This document shows positions 1-7,401 of a stretch of 33,751 nt of DNA, in pieces. Position 1 is the first letter of the stretch. Each line of letters begins with the position of its first letter. Where the stretch lies: IMG/VR virus record IMGVR_UViG_3300032322_001355, positions 1-33,751 of that record, one strand, 5' to 3'. Made by a program: the position numbers and the translations under genes. The notes below the pieces were generated by a model. The model was not told the origin of the DNA. It did no database searches and saw only the letters and a program-made list of their open reading frames with translations. The DNA comes from a virus.

Positions 1-123
1 ATTTTTAAAGTGTCTGAGCCATTGAAAGGCTGCTCGGGTGCCTTGTATTCCTGCTTAAACTCGCAGCGTAATAATTGCCATACCAAGATAGCCAAAACTA
101 TTACTATTATGATATCTTTCATA
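1..123. repeat. Terminal direct repeat, left copy
   Basis: These 123 bases are identical to 33629-33751. Joining the two copies restores an intact small gene and an ATGA start/stop overlap across the junction. That is expected if the contig is a circular or circularly permuted genome whose assembly overlaps itself. Unique length would be 33,628 bp. A genuine short terminal repeat on a linear virion DNA is the alternative. Confidence 0.9.
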
Positions 124-433
124 GCTTAGTAACGAAAGGAAAGTATTGAGAAACTTGTTTTCGGGTTCTGCGACAGATAAACGCATCTTTGTGCGCTCGC
201 TTCCACGTGGTTAACATTATTTCTGCTTCTTCAAATGTATCGTAAATAAACATAATCCTGTAAAGGCTATTTGTTTGTTCGACCATTGCCTGATCAAGTG
301 TACACATTGCAAGATGCTCAGCTCTGATATACTCAGGTGTGCGAGTAGAAAGGATTTGAATGCAGTAAACTGAATCAGTTTGTTGAGCTGCTGCGCTGAA
401 TGACAGCATAAGGATAAAAAATAAAGTTCTCAT
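119..433 (-). CDS. Secreted SPOR-like domain protein
   Basis: 104 aa. The N-terminus is a signal peptide (hydrophobic FFILMLSFSAAAQ, likely cleavage near residue 16). The rest reads like a SPOR fold: a YCIQILST strand near the start, then a helix and a YRIMFIYDTFEEAE segment. SPOR domains bind denuded peptidoglycan, so a periplasmic, wall-associated role is plausible (inference from family). The leader carries the AACTACCAA motif 3 bases before the ATG. The stop overlaps the start of the next leftward gene (ATGA), which lies across the contig junction at 33750. It belongs to the leftward early operon with a glucosaminidase, supporting a cell-wall theme. Signal peptide is clear; SPOR assignment is moderate. 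Confidence 0.7.
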   Translation of the reverse strand: MRTLFFILMLSFSAAAQQTDSVYCIQILSTRTPEYIRAEHLAMCTLDQAMVEQTNSLYRIMFIYDTFEEAEIMLTTWKRAHKDAFICRRTRKQVSQYFPFVTKL

Positions 434-435
434 TG

Positions 436-444
436 TTGGTAGTT
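436..444 (-). promoter_or_regulatory. AACTACCAA leader motif
   Basis: Exact 9-mer on the minus strand, ending 2 bases before the ATG of the SPOR-like gene (reads AACTACCAACAATG). It is one of eight such leaders on early genes and is complementary to the hairpin loop at 18769-18777. Confidence 0.7.
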
Positions 445-457
445 TTAAAATTGTTAA

Positions 458-919
458 TTATTTAAGTGATTCGATTTTTCTAATTGCCCAGTTGATACCT
501 TCATCACCGCCCCAGGCATCCCACATCAAGCCTCCGCATCCTTGGTCATAGCTAACATCTTTATTCTCTTGATGTCTTATGAATGCTGCCATACGTTTTA
601 CGGTTGTGAGGCTGATAGGTTCTTTCTTGGCTAACTGATTTGCTCTCATCCATCCGACAAGAGTTCCGCAGTCATTTTTGTTGCCGTTCTCTTCCTTCCA
701 TTTAAGCGCACGTTTTGCATTCTCGGTGGCTGCCTTAGGATAGTCGGTGAATGTTTCTTCGTTCTTCGGATTGGTTGCCTTGTCTTTGTTGTTAAACTTC
801 ATTGAGCAGATGGCATATCGTTGGTCTTGTGGATATTCAGAGATCATATTCTCATCTGACATACAGCGTTCAATGAACTTGTCAAACTGCTCTCCTGGAT
901 TAGGATTTGGAATGGGCAT
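458..919 (-). CDS. Protein with prohead-protease-associated domains
   Basis: 153 aa. Residues 1-45 (MPIPNPNPGEQFDKF.ERCM) resemble the short N-terminal module seen on many phage head proteins and proteases. Residues 55-153 (DYPKAATENAKRAL, CGTLVG, RANQLA, MWDAWGGDEG) resemble a helical domain found next to HK97-type prohead proteases. The protease itself is not present here; a ClpP-type protease is encoded on the opposite strand at 1515. It lies in the leftward early operon, overlapping the upstream gene by 20 nt. Its leader has only a degenerate motif (CTACTAA). It may be a capsid accessory or a domesticated domain; function unknown. Confidence 0.6.
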   Translation of the reverse strand: MPIPNPNPGEQFDKFIERCMSDENMISEYPQDQRYAICSMKFNNKDKATNPKNEETFTDYPKAATENAKRALKWKEENGNKNDCGTLVGWMRANQLAKKEPISLTTVKRMAAFIRHQENKDVSYDQGCGGLMWDAWGGDEGINWAIRKIESLK

Positions 920-1193
920 AAATTAGTAGATTTGGAACGTATTTGATAATTGATGAACTTATCTCATCATAGGTTACTTGTAATATCTCGTGTCTGCATA
1001 CAAAATTATAATTCATTCCGATAACACCAAAATAAATATCAAACTTTTCGGGGTTTATTTTGCATCTGTGAACATAAACTTTGTTTGAATCTGCACCTGC
1101 TAAGAAGGTATGGCCAATGATTAAAAGGTCATCACTTACTTGTACTGTCTCAACGAAAAAATGTTTTCTGTAAATTGCTGCTAAATCTCTCAT
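900..1193 (-). CDS. Hypothetical early protein
   Basis: 97 aa, not recognised. Mixed alpha/beta composition with one short cysteine-containing segment (YNFVCRHEI), and no signal peptide or membrane segment. The start is supported by an AACTACCAA motif ending two bases before the ATG. It is the second gene of the leftward early operon driven from about 1413 and overlaps the next gene by 20 nt, suggesting coupled translation. Confidence 0.65.
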   Translation of the reverse strand: MRDLAAIYRKHFFVETVQVSDDLLIIGHTFLAGADSNKVYVHRCKINPEKFDIYFGVIGMNYNFVCRHEILQVTYDEISSSIIKYVPNLLIYAHSKS

Positions 1194-1195
1194 TT

Positions 1196-1204
1196 TTGGT
1201 AGTT
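1196..1204 (-). promoter_or_regulatory. AACTACCAA leader motif
   Basis: Minus-strand 9-mer immediately upstream of the 97-aa gene (AACTACCAAAAATG). It is complementary to the hairpin loop at 18769-18777. Confidence 0.7.
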
Positions 1205-1227
1205 TTTAATTGTTTAAAAAGTATTTA

Positions 1228-1362
1228 TTAAGCTGGTCTTTTCATATAGTTTTGAATTTCTTTAAGAAGTTCTAATTCTTCTTTTGATAAAACTGTTTTT
1301 AATAGTAATGTTTTTTGAATTTTTACTATTTCGCTATCTGTATAAAGTAATTCGATTGGCAT
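1228..1362 (-). CDS. Small hypothetical early protein (44 aa)
   Basis: 44-aa ORF beginning MPIELLYTDSEIVK and ending NYMKRPA. It is largely helical, with a Lys/Glu/Leu-rich middle. It is the first gene behind the operator-bearing promoter at 1413-1443, and its leader carries AACTACCAA 12 bases before the ATG. Position, leader motif and tight packing against the next gene support it as real despite its length. No function can be assigned. Confidence 0.6.
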   Translation of the reverse strand: MPIELLYTDSEIVKIQKTLLLKTVLSKEELELLKEIQNYMKRPA

Positions 1363-1374
1363 AATCTTAATTTT

Positions 1375-1383
1375 TTGGTAGTT
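1375..1383 (-). promoter_or_regulatory. AACTACCAA leader motif
   Basis: Minus-strand 9-mer in the 5' leader of the first gene of the leftward operon, 12 bases upstream of its ATG and about 25 bases downstream of the promoter box. Confidence 0.65.
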
Positions 1384-1412
1384 TAAATAATTCCTTTCCG
1401 TATTTGTTGTTA

Positions 1413-1443
1413 CAAAGGTAGTAATAATATTTTATTACACAAA
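1413..1443 (-). promoter_or_regulatory. Early leftward promoter with operator in the spacer
   Basis: On the minus strand TTTG (1440-1443), a 19-bp spacer and TACCTTTG (1413-1420) exactly fit the Bacteroidota primary-sigma promoter TTTG-N19-TAnnTTTG. The spacer is filled by the palindrome GTAATAATATTTTATTAC (1421-1438), one of four such operators in the genome. A repressor bound there would block both boxes. It drives the leftward operon running to 32121. Confidence 0.8.
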
Positions 1444-1514
1444 TATAAAAGACATTTTTTTGCACTAAAATGATATTTTTTTTATGTTATAATTGTGCAA
1501 ATTCATTTTTTAAT

Positions 1515-2657
1515 ATGTATAAGTTTACCGCAGAAGCAGCTGAAATGACGATTAACGGTGAGATTGACGCTTTTTATGGCGAAAATCTCCGTTACATTGA
1601 TTATGACCTGCAAGATGCAAAAGATGTAAAGATTTTTCTAAACTCAGGTGGCGGTCAAGTTACCGAGGGTTTTGCCATTGCTGACCGTTTGCGTAGGCAC
1701 GGACAAAACAACAATGTTTCTGTAACCGTTTGTGGCCTTTGTGCATCAATCGCTACAATGATTCACGCATCAGGAACACCAGGACAAAGAAAGATGACAG
1801 CCAATTCTTTCTATATGATACACAACACCGCTGTCTTTGCGGAGGGCGGATCTAAGACACTTCGCAGTTTAGCCGATACACTTGATTCTATGACAGAACG
1901 TATCGCAGAAAACTATGTTGATGTTATTGAATCCAATAATAAGCTTATCAATGGCTCACGTGAAGAGACCAAAGCACAAGTTTTAACCTGGATGGATAAT
2001 GAAACTTGGTTTTCAGCACAACAAGCTTTAAATGCTGGACTTGTTGATGCAATTGAAACAGCTCAAACATATATCACACCTGAGTCCGCTCAGGCTATAA
2101 AGAATCAAATTCGTAACTGTGTAAATGTTCCAACTGAACTTATGACAGAACTTGACAATAACATCACAGCGGAGGAAAAATCTTTCTTCCAAAAATTCTT
2201 GGCGTTCTTAGGTTTTGCGCCAAAAGATGAATACAAAAAAACCGAAGAGGAAAACATTTCAAACATCGAAAAAATCGAAGAAACAATGACTGAAGAACAA
2301 ATGATCGAAGCTCTAAAGGCTGCTGGATATAAAGTCGAAATCGAAGCACCGGAAGAGGAAGAAGTTGTTACTGAAGAGAAGGTAATGACTGAAGAGGAAA
2401 TGATGGCAGCACTCGAAGCTAAAGGTATGAAAATTAAAAAACCTGAAGCTGACAATGTAACCAACGAAATCAAAGCACTACGTGAGGAACTTGCTCGCAT
2501 CAAACAAGGCGAGAAGAAGCCACAGGTAACTGCTCAATCTCAAACAACTGAAACTCTTAGTCGCAGAGATGCAGCTTTAAGAAAATTCACAGACAAAAAC
2601 GAAGGAATGCTCGTTAATGCTGCGAAATCTATTAAGGCTAAGTTGAACGGAGAGTAA
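1515..2657 (+). CDS. ClpP-type head maturation protease fused to scaffold-like tail
   Basis: 380 aa from ATG 1515; an upstream in-frame ATG at 1470 adds 15 atypical residues and was not chosen. Residues 1-190 are a ClpP/S14 serine protease fold: glycine motif NSGGG (43-47), nucleophile Ser78 in LCASIA, His103 in MIHNT, and a WFSAQQALNAGLVDAI segment near residue 170. Residues about 200-380 are acidic and coiled-coil rich, with a duplicated MTEEQMIEALKAAG / MTEEEMMAALEAKG unit, like a scaffold. ATG codons at 2286 and 2385 could start a separate scaffold, as in lambda C/Nu3. It heads the rightward head operon. Family knowledge: such proteases process the procapsid. Confidence 0.85.
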   Translation: MYKFTAEAAEMTINGEIDAFYGENLRYIDYDLQDAKDVKIFLNSGGGQVTEGFAIADRLRRHGQNNNVSVTVCGLCASIATMIHASGTPGQRKMTANSFYMIHNTAVFAEGGSKTLRSLADTLDSMTERIAENYVDVIESNNKLINGSREETKAQVLTWMDNETWFSAQQALNAGLVDAIETAQTYITPESAQAIKNQIRNCVNVPTELMTELDNNITAEEKSFFQKFLAFLGFAPKDEYKKTEEENISNIEKIEETMTEEQMIEALKAAGYKVEIEAPEEEEVVTEEKVMTEEEMMAALEAKGMKIKKPEADNVTNEIKALREELARIKQGEKKPQVTAQSQTTETLSRRDAALRKFTDKNEGMLVNAAKSIKAKLNGE

Positions 2658-2688
2658 TTTTCAAAACAAATCCAAAAAATTTATAAAA

Positions 2689-3387
2689 ATGGAAAAGAAT
2701 TTCAAAAAAGCGGCCGTAAATCCGTTTGTTAAAGCTAACAGCGGTGGCATTATTCTTAAAGGTATTAATCCAGGTTACTCTACAGAAGCTCCTACCTTCA
2801 ATGTTGTTATCGCAGCTGGTGGTAACTCTGCAACTTTTACTCTTAACTCTGCTAACCAAGCTCAGTTCGAGTTCATCCGTTACAACATCACAGATTCAGC
2901 AGGTAACGGTAACGGTGCTGTTTATTCAACTGGTACTGAAACTTTGAACATCACTAATGTATCTAAGGCTTATAATGGTATTGGCCCGGATGCAAGTATC
3001 GAAATCGTTTACAAGTTGGTAACTCAAGAGCAAGTGCTTTCATACAGCATCAATCTTGATTCTGCTTCTTTGGTTGCAGGTATCACAGTTAATACACTTA
3101 ATGCGCTTGATAGCGACAACAGAGGTGCTTACTTGGAAGTTGCTGCTAACTATGACTCACCTAACACAGAAACAGATGTTATCATAACTGGTGCTATCGG
3201 TCTTGTAGGTTACACTATCGAAGCTAAGGTAAATGGTGTAACAAATACTGGTGTAGTTGGTGCTGATGGTGAAGTTACTATCGTAGTAAATGGATCACTT
3301 TCTGCTGGTACTTATGTAGTAACTGCAAGAGTAACCAATGCAGGCCCTGAATACGGTAGTTTCCAAACAGTATCATTAACTGTATAA
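2689..3387 (+). CDS. Putative head decoration/structural protein
   Basis: 232 aa, strand-rich, rich in Val, Asn, Gly and Thr. It sits between the protease/scaffold and the capsid-type protein, where decoration or stabilisation proteins usually lie. The C-terminal 75 residues (VIITGAIGLVGYTIEAKVNG..., VNGSLSAGTYVVTARVTN) read as an Ig/FN3-like beta sandwich. The leader is A-rich (ATTTATAAAAATGG) with no Shine-Dalgarno, like the capsid gene. No signal peptide. Role inferred from position and composition. Confidence 0.6.
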   Translation: MEKNFKKAAVNPFVKANSGGIILKGINPGYSTEAPTFNVVIAAGGNSATFTLNSANQAQFEFIRYNITDSAGNGNGAVYSTGTETLNITNVSKAYNGIGPDASIEIVYKLVTQEQVLSYSINLDSASLVAGITVNTLNALDSDNRGAYLEVAANYDSPNTETDVIITGAIGLVGYTIEAKVNGVTNTGVVGADGEVTIVVNGSLSAGTYVVTARVTNAGPEYGSFQTVSLTV

Positions 3388-3415
3388 TTTTTTAACTCAA
3401 AACAAAATTTCAAAA

Positions 3416-4411
3416 ATGGAATCTTTAAATATCAAATTAAACGCACAGGATGCAATCGACATTATGTTCGAACCTGTCTTCGTAGACAAAGATATGATGG
3501 CAGATTTTGCTATTGTAAAAAACCTTTTTGCAGGTGAATACAAAATCGGTCTTCTTTCTGCAATTAAAAACGTGACTGGTAAGCTTCAAGCTTGCTCACC
3601 AAAGTACAAAGGTACTTCAACTATGAGCGAGCGTTCACTTGTTGCTCAGTACGTTGAGGCTGGTACCAAGATGTGCTATGAGGAGTTCATCAATACTCAC
3701 TACGATCTACTTGCTCCATTGTACACAACTGCAAAGGGCAATCCTGATTTGACTATCCTTCTTAACTTGCTTACTAAGCAGTTGGGTGAAGGTATCCGCA
3801 GAGACGTTAATCGTGTTGCTTGGTTCGGTGATGTTGCTGATGCTGATGATAATCTCAACTGGGCAGATGGTATTTTCAAATATCTTGACCAATTGGTTAC
3901 AGCAGGCACAATCGGTGCTTACACTAACTCAAACCAAGGTACTGCTCTTACTAATCAGCAAGCATACGAATTGCTTCAAGATGTAGTTAACGCTGCTCCT
4001 GCTGCTCTCAAGACTATGCCGGCATCTGAGAAGGTAATCCACATCAGCGGTTTGCTTTGGGATAAGGTAGTAACTTACTTGGAAGACAACGCTGTTACTT
4101 CAGGTTTCATCAGAATCTTCGAAGAGCAGATTCAAGGCCTTGTAGGTTCTTACAGAGGTATAAAAGTTAAAGCTCACTACGAGTGGGATGAAATCTCTCA
4201 GGAATACTTCGGTTCAGTTGACCAAAACAAGATTGTGTACACACACAAATCAAATATGGTTATCGGTACTGACCTTAGACCTGATGCAACTGGTGGTGCT
4301 TCTTTCTTCAAGGTTTACCAAAATCCTGAAACTGACGAAATCACTCTACGTGCAAAGTTTGTATTCAACACTAACTATGTGTGGTCTGAGTTATTCTCAG
4401 TAGGTCTCTAA
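3416..4411 (+). CDS. Major capsid protein (HK97-like fold likely)
   Basis: 331 aa. Position (after protease and decoration protein, before the major tail protein) and length fit a major capsid protein. Visible features include an N-terminal helical arm, a central segment with NRVAWFGD and LNWADGIFKYLDQL, and a C-terminal strand region (GIKVKAHYEWDE, TLRAKFVFNTNYVWSELF) typical of Bacteroidota phage capsids. The leader is A-rich (TTTCAAAAATGG), consistent with strong translation in this group. It is followed by a hairpin at 4420-4439. No recognisable protease site can be assigned by eye. Confidence 0.75.
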   Translation: MESLNIKLNAQDAIDIMFEPVFVDKDMMADFAIVKNLFAGEYKIGLLSAIKNVTGKLQACSPKYKGTSTMSERSLVAQYVEAGTKMCYEEFINTHYDLLAPLYTTAKGNPDLTILLNLLTKQLGEGIRRDVNRVAWFGDVADADDNLNWADGIFKYLDQLVTAGTIGAYTNSNQGTALTNQQAYELLQDVVNAAPAALKTMPASEKVIHISGLLWDKVVTYLEDNAVTSGFIRIFEEQIQGLVGSYRGIKVKAHYEWDEISQEYFGSVDQNKIVYTHKSNMVIGTDLRPDATGGASFFKVYQNPETDEITLRAKFVFNTNYVWSELFSVGL

Positions 4412-4419
4412 ATATAATC

Positions 4420-4445
4420 GGGAGGTGTAACAGCCTCCCTATTTT
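4420..4445 (+). terminator. Hairpin after capsid gene
   Basis: GGGAGG (4420-4425) pairs with CCTCCC (4434-4439) around an 8-base loop and is followed by TATTTTC. The U-tract is weak, so partial termination or 3'-end stabilisation of the capsid mRNA is likelier than full termination. Confidence 0.6.
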
Positions 4446-4468
4446 CAAAAATATAAATACAAAATAAA

Positions 4469-5008
4469 ATGGCAATTACTACTGGCTTAACTACCAATTG
4501 CGCAAAATCTTGTGCAGGTGGTGTAAAAAGACTTTGGATAGCAAATTTCGAAGATATCTCAACTATCACATTTGATGGTACAGAGCAAATCACAGCTATA
4601 ACTATGGCTGGTGCTGCTGTATTCTACGAAATAGAACTAAAGCGTAACAGCAAATCATTCACGGAGCAGTTTAATGTTTCTGATGATGGTTGTAACAACT
4701 CACTTACTCAAACATTTACTGGTAACGGACAATGCCGTGACCAAGATACTCGTAACTTCCTTGTTTCTGCTGCAAAACAATCTTGCTGTGGTATCATCGT
4801 TGCTCACGAAGAAAACAATGGACAAGTAGTTGTTTGGGGATTCTTTTCTGACCTTAATGCTCGTCTTGGTGCAGGTACTCAAATCACAACTGGTACTAAC
4901 CTTACCGATCCATCACAAATTACACTTGAGCTTATCTGCGACACAGTTGTTGATGGTGCTGCTACTGTCTTCACTCCTGGTGTTGCTGGTATCATCGCTC
5001 TTACATAG
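4469..5008 (+). CDS. Major tail protein
   Basis: 179 aa. The start (MAITTGLTTNCAKSCAGGVK) and the LWIANFEDI segment are of a type I associate with major tail tube proteins of Bacteroidota siphophages. The body is strand-rich with several cysteines (CAKSC, DDGC, QSCC) and ends in a beta region. It follows the capsid gene and is bracketed by hairpins at 4420 and 5063, as expected for a highly expressed single gene. The leader is A-rich. An AACTACCAA 9-mer falls inside codons 7-10 (4489-4497), the one exact copy outside the early leaders. Confidence 0.65.
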   Translation: MAITTGLTTNCAKSCAGGVKRLWIANFEDISTITFDGTEQITAITMAGAAVFYEIELKRNSKSFTEQFNVSDDGCNNSLTQTFTGNGQCRDQDTRNFLVSAAKQSCCGIIVAHEENNGQVVVWGFFSDLNARLGAGTQITTGTNLTDPSQITLELICDTVVDGAATVFTPGVAGIIALT

Positions 5009-5062
5009 TCTTAGCGTTTTTCATACTGATTTTTGATTAAAAAAGTGGGGTATTATCCATCT

Positions 5063-5088
5063 AAGGCGGTGTAAAAGCCGCCTTTTTT
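5063..5088 (+). terminator. Rho-independent terminator
   Basis: AAGGCGG (5063-5069) pairs with CCGCCTT (5078-5084) around TGTAAAAG and is followed by a T run. This is a canonical intrinsic terminator after the major tail protein gene. It may be partial, since the portal gene lies downstream in the same direction. Confidence 0.85.
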
Positions 5089-5102
5089 AAAATATTAAGG
5101 CT

Positions 5103-5348
5103 ATGATAAAAGTTAAAGACTATTGCAAAAATTACAATGTACCATACAAGGGAAAAGTTCTCGGAACATTGGAAGGTGATGACCTTAAAAAATACATCAA
5201 AGCACACCTGGATAGCAAACATCCTGAGCAGCTTCTTAAATATTTTGACAATACTATGCAGGAATTGAAAGATTTTATCTTAGATTTACCTGCTAAGAAA
5301 ATTAAAAAGCCAAAAGCAGAAGCTGAAACAGAAAGCGAAGAGCAATGA
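5103..5348 (+). CDS. Hypothetical protein upstream of portal
   Basis: 81 aa, charged, with a Lys/Glu-rich tail (KKIKKPKAEAETESEEQ). No known motif recognised. Its last codons overlap the portal start (ATGA), so the two are translationally coupled. Position suggests a head-related accessory protein. Confidence 0.65.
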   Translation: MIKVKDYCKNYNVPYKGKVLGTLEGDDLKKYIKAHLDSKHPEQLLKYFDNTMQELKDFILDLPAKKIKKPKAEAETESEEQ

Positions 5349-6850
5349 GTAAGAAAAACAAGCCAAATAATTTATTCAGTATGCAGATAGGTACTACGGC
5401 AGATCAGATCGTATTGCCTAAGGACTTATACTACGAAAATTCAGACCCTACACGTGCGCTGTTTGGTTTGTTTGATTATCTTCCATTTGTTCGTGAGGGT
5501 GAATTGGAGCAGATTATTGCTCTGATTAACAATTCTCCGACAGCTAAGGCTATCTGTAATAAGGTGGCCTACTATACCGTTGGTGAAGGCTTCTATATCC
5601 GAAAGGAAAAATCAGTTCTCGGTGAGAAATCAGCACAGATACTTACTCCTGAACAGAAGAATAAACTTTGGGCCGTATTGTCCAGGCAAAACAGCGATGG
5701 AGATACAATCTTGGATATCTGTAAAAAGGCAGCATTTGACTATACTGCAATTGGTAATGCCTTCACGCAGCTCGATGTTGTTCAAGGTTTTGTTTTCGCT
5801 TCACATCAGAATATAAACTTTGTTCGACCATTCCGCAGCACAGACCTTAAAACTCGTTTTTTTGGTGTATCTGCCGATTGGGCAATTCTACCTTATACCG
5901 GAAGAAGCAGAGGATATGAAAAATATGAATTGAATAGTGTTCCTGCAACGGTAAAAGATATCGCAGCTTATCCAAGATGGACAGATGAACTTGATGAACT
6001 TTTAGAGTCAGAATATGGTCAAGGTGCTAACATCGCAGAGTTGTACGGTTATGACAAGTCTTCGATGCTACAATTAAAGCAGTACAGTCCTCTGATGTAT
6101 CAATGGGGAGTGCCAAACTGGATTGGTGCAAAACATTTTGTTGAACTTGAATACAGAATTGCAAAGTTCAATGTATCAAAGTTCCGCAATGGCTTAACAA
6201 CATCGGGTTTATTGCAGTTGTTTGGTGACCTTACTCCTGAACAGCAAAGAGATTACCAGGAAGCATTTATGCATAAGATGACTGATACAGGCAATGACTT
6301 CAAAGTTATCTTTCAAATCCTTGAAAATCCCGAACTAAAAGCTAACTGGGTGCCGTTCGAGCAGTCATACAATGGCTACTTTATGGAACTTTCCAATATT
6401 GCCAAGGATAGGATAGCAACTGGCTTCGAAATACCTTTGAGTTTAGTACAAGCGACACCAGGGCAGCTTGGTAATAATCAGCAAATACGTTCCGAGTTCG
6501 AAATATTGTATCGAACAAAGATTTATGATATTCAGCAGTCAATCCTAAGAGGCATTGTAAAGCCTTATCTTGATACGGTTGCAGAAACGGAAGGCATAGA
6601 GTTTTTAAAGAACGTAGAACTTGATTTTATAAACATCGTTCCGGTATCTTTCGCAGGCGATCTCGATGTGAATATGCTGCTTACCAAAACTGAAGGCCGT
6701 GAAATTCTTGGTTATGGCCCGACACTTATGCCTGCAATCAAAGAAGAGCAGATACAGACAGAAGCACAAGCAGAAGTTCAAGCAGAAGAGGAACTGCCAA
6801 AAAATATTTTAGCTAAAATCAAAAACTTACTCGGATGGCGCAATTCATAA
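5345..6850 (+). CDS. Portal protein
   Basis: 501 aa, the usual size for a siphophage portal. Signs of the family include an N-terminal region with NNSPTAKAICNKVAYYTVGEGF, a central AIGNAFTQL strand, the stem-like YRIAKFNVSKFRNGLTTSG, and a C-terminal helical segment (RIATGFEIPLSLVQATPGQLGNNQQIRSEFEILYR) where portals carry a conserved Gly/Pro-rich turn. The last 40 residues are acidic and repetitive (EAQAEVQAEEEL). It would form the dodecameric DNA channel at one capsid vertex and the docking site for terminase. It overlaps neighbours on both sides. Notably it is not adjacent to the terminase genes, which lie at 18902-20615. Confidence 0.8.
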   Translation: MSKKNKPNNLFSMQIGTTADQIVLPKDLYYENSDPTRALFGLFDYLPFVREGELEQIIALINNSPTAKAICNKVAYYTVGEGFYIRKEKSVLGEKSAQILTPEQKNKLWAVLSRQNSDGDTILDICKKAAFDYTAIGNAFTQLDVVQGFVFASHQNINFVRPFRSTDLKTRFFGVSADWAILPYTGRSRGYEKYELNSVPATVKDIAAYPRWTDELDELLESEYGQGANIAELYGYDKSSMLQLKQYSPLMYQWGVPNWIGAKHFVELEYRIAKFNVSKFRNGLTTSGLLQLFGDLTPEQQRDYQEAFMHKMTDTGNDFKVIFQILENPELKANWVPFEQSYNGYFMELSNIAKDRIATGFEIPLSLVQATPGQLGNNQQIRSEFEILYRTKIYDIQQSILRGIVKPYLDTVAETEGIEFLKNVELDFINIVPVSFAGDLDVNMLLTKTEGREILGYGPTLMPAIKEEQIQTEAQAEVQAEEELPKNILAKIKNLLGWRNS

Positions 6851-7401
6851 AGGCTTTGGAAGTTGTGCGAGGTGGGTACATTCGCATCACTCCGACAGAT
6901 ACTCAGTTCGACCCGAATCTGTTGGCTCCATTCGTTGACAATGCCGAGCGCAGATACGTTCGAAATCTTATCGGTGCTGCTTTCTTCGATGAACTGAAAG
7001 CCAATAGGACAGTAAATACTATCAACTACAATCCTGCATTCGGTGCAATAGAACCTGCATTCACAGATACAGACCTTGAAAATCTGTTCCTCGATGGTAA
7101 GCTCTTCGACTTGCTTGGTTTTGCAGTCCTGGAAGAATCACTCAGCTTTGCGCATTTCAAAATTACATCGGCAGGTGTACAGGTTACACAAGCAAATTTT
7201 GCTACTGCTGCAACAGGTAACGATATGCGTTACTTAAAAGATACGTTAAAAGATAAGATTCAGTTTTTACAACAAGAAGTTATTACGTATCTTTGTGATA
7301 ACAGTTCGTTGTATGTTCCTTTCGATTTTGAACCTGAAGGAAAATGCCAATGCTGTAAACCTAAAAGTAAAAATATTTCAACATTTCCAATAATATACTA
7401 A
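6835..7401 (+). CDS. Putative head-tail connector
   Basis: 188 aa, mostly helical, beginning 16 nt before the portal gene ends. The sequence (PFVDNAERRYVRNLIGAAFFDEL, then a long helix KDTLKDKIQFLQQEVITYLCD) resembles the adaptor proteins that follow portals in Bacteroidota phages. The C-terminus has a CQCC cluster of unknown role. Family knowledge: gp6-type adaptors bind the portal ring and seal the head. Assignment rests mainly on position. Confidence 0.55.
   Translation: MAQFIKALEVVRGGYIRITPTDTQFDPNLLAPFVDNAERRYVRNLIGAAFFDELKANRTVNTINYNPAFGAIEPAFTDTDLENLFLDGKLFDLLGFAVLEESLSFAHFKITSAGVQVTQANFATAATGNDMRYLKDTLKDKIQFLQQEVITYLCDNSSLYVPFDFEPEGKCQCCKPKSKNISTFPIIY

Noticed and set aside
2105-2503. 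Long Ser-rich ORF on the minus strand
   Set aside because: It is a shadow of the acidic scaffold-like reading frame (GAA/GAG runs read as TTC/CTC) and has no leader or neighbour support.
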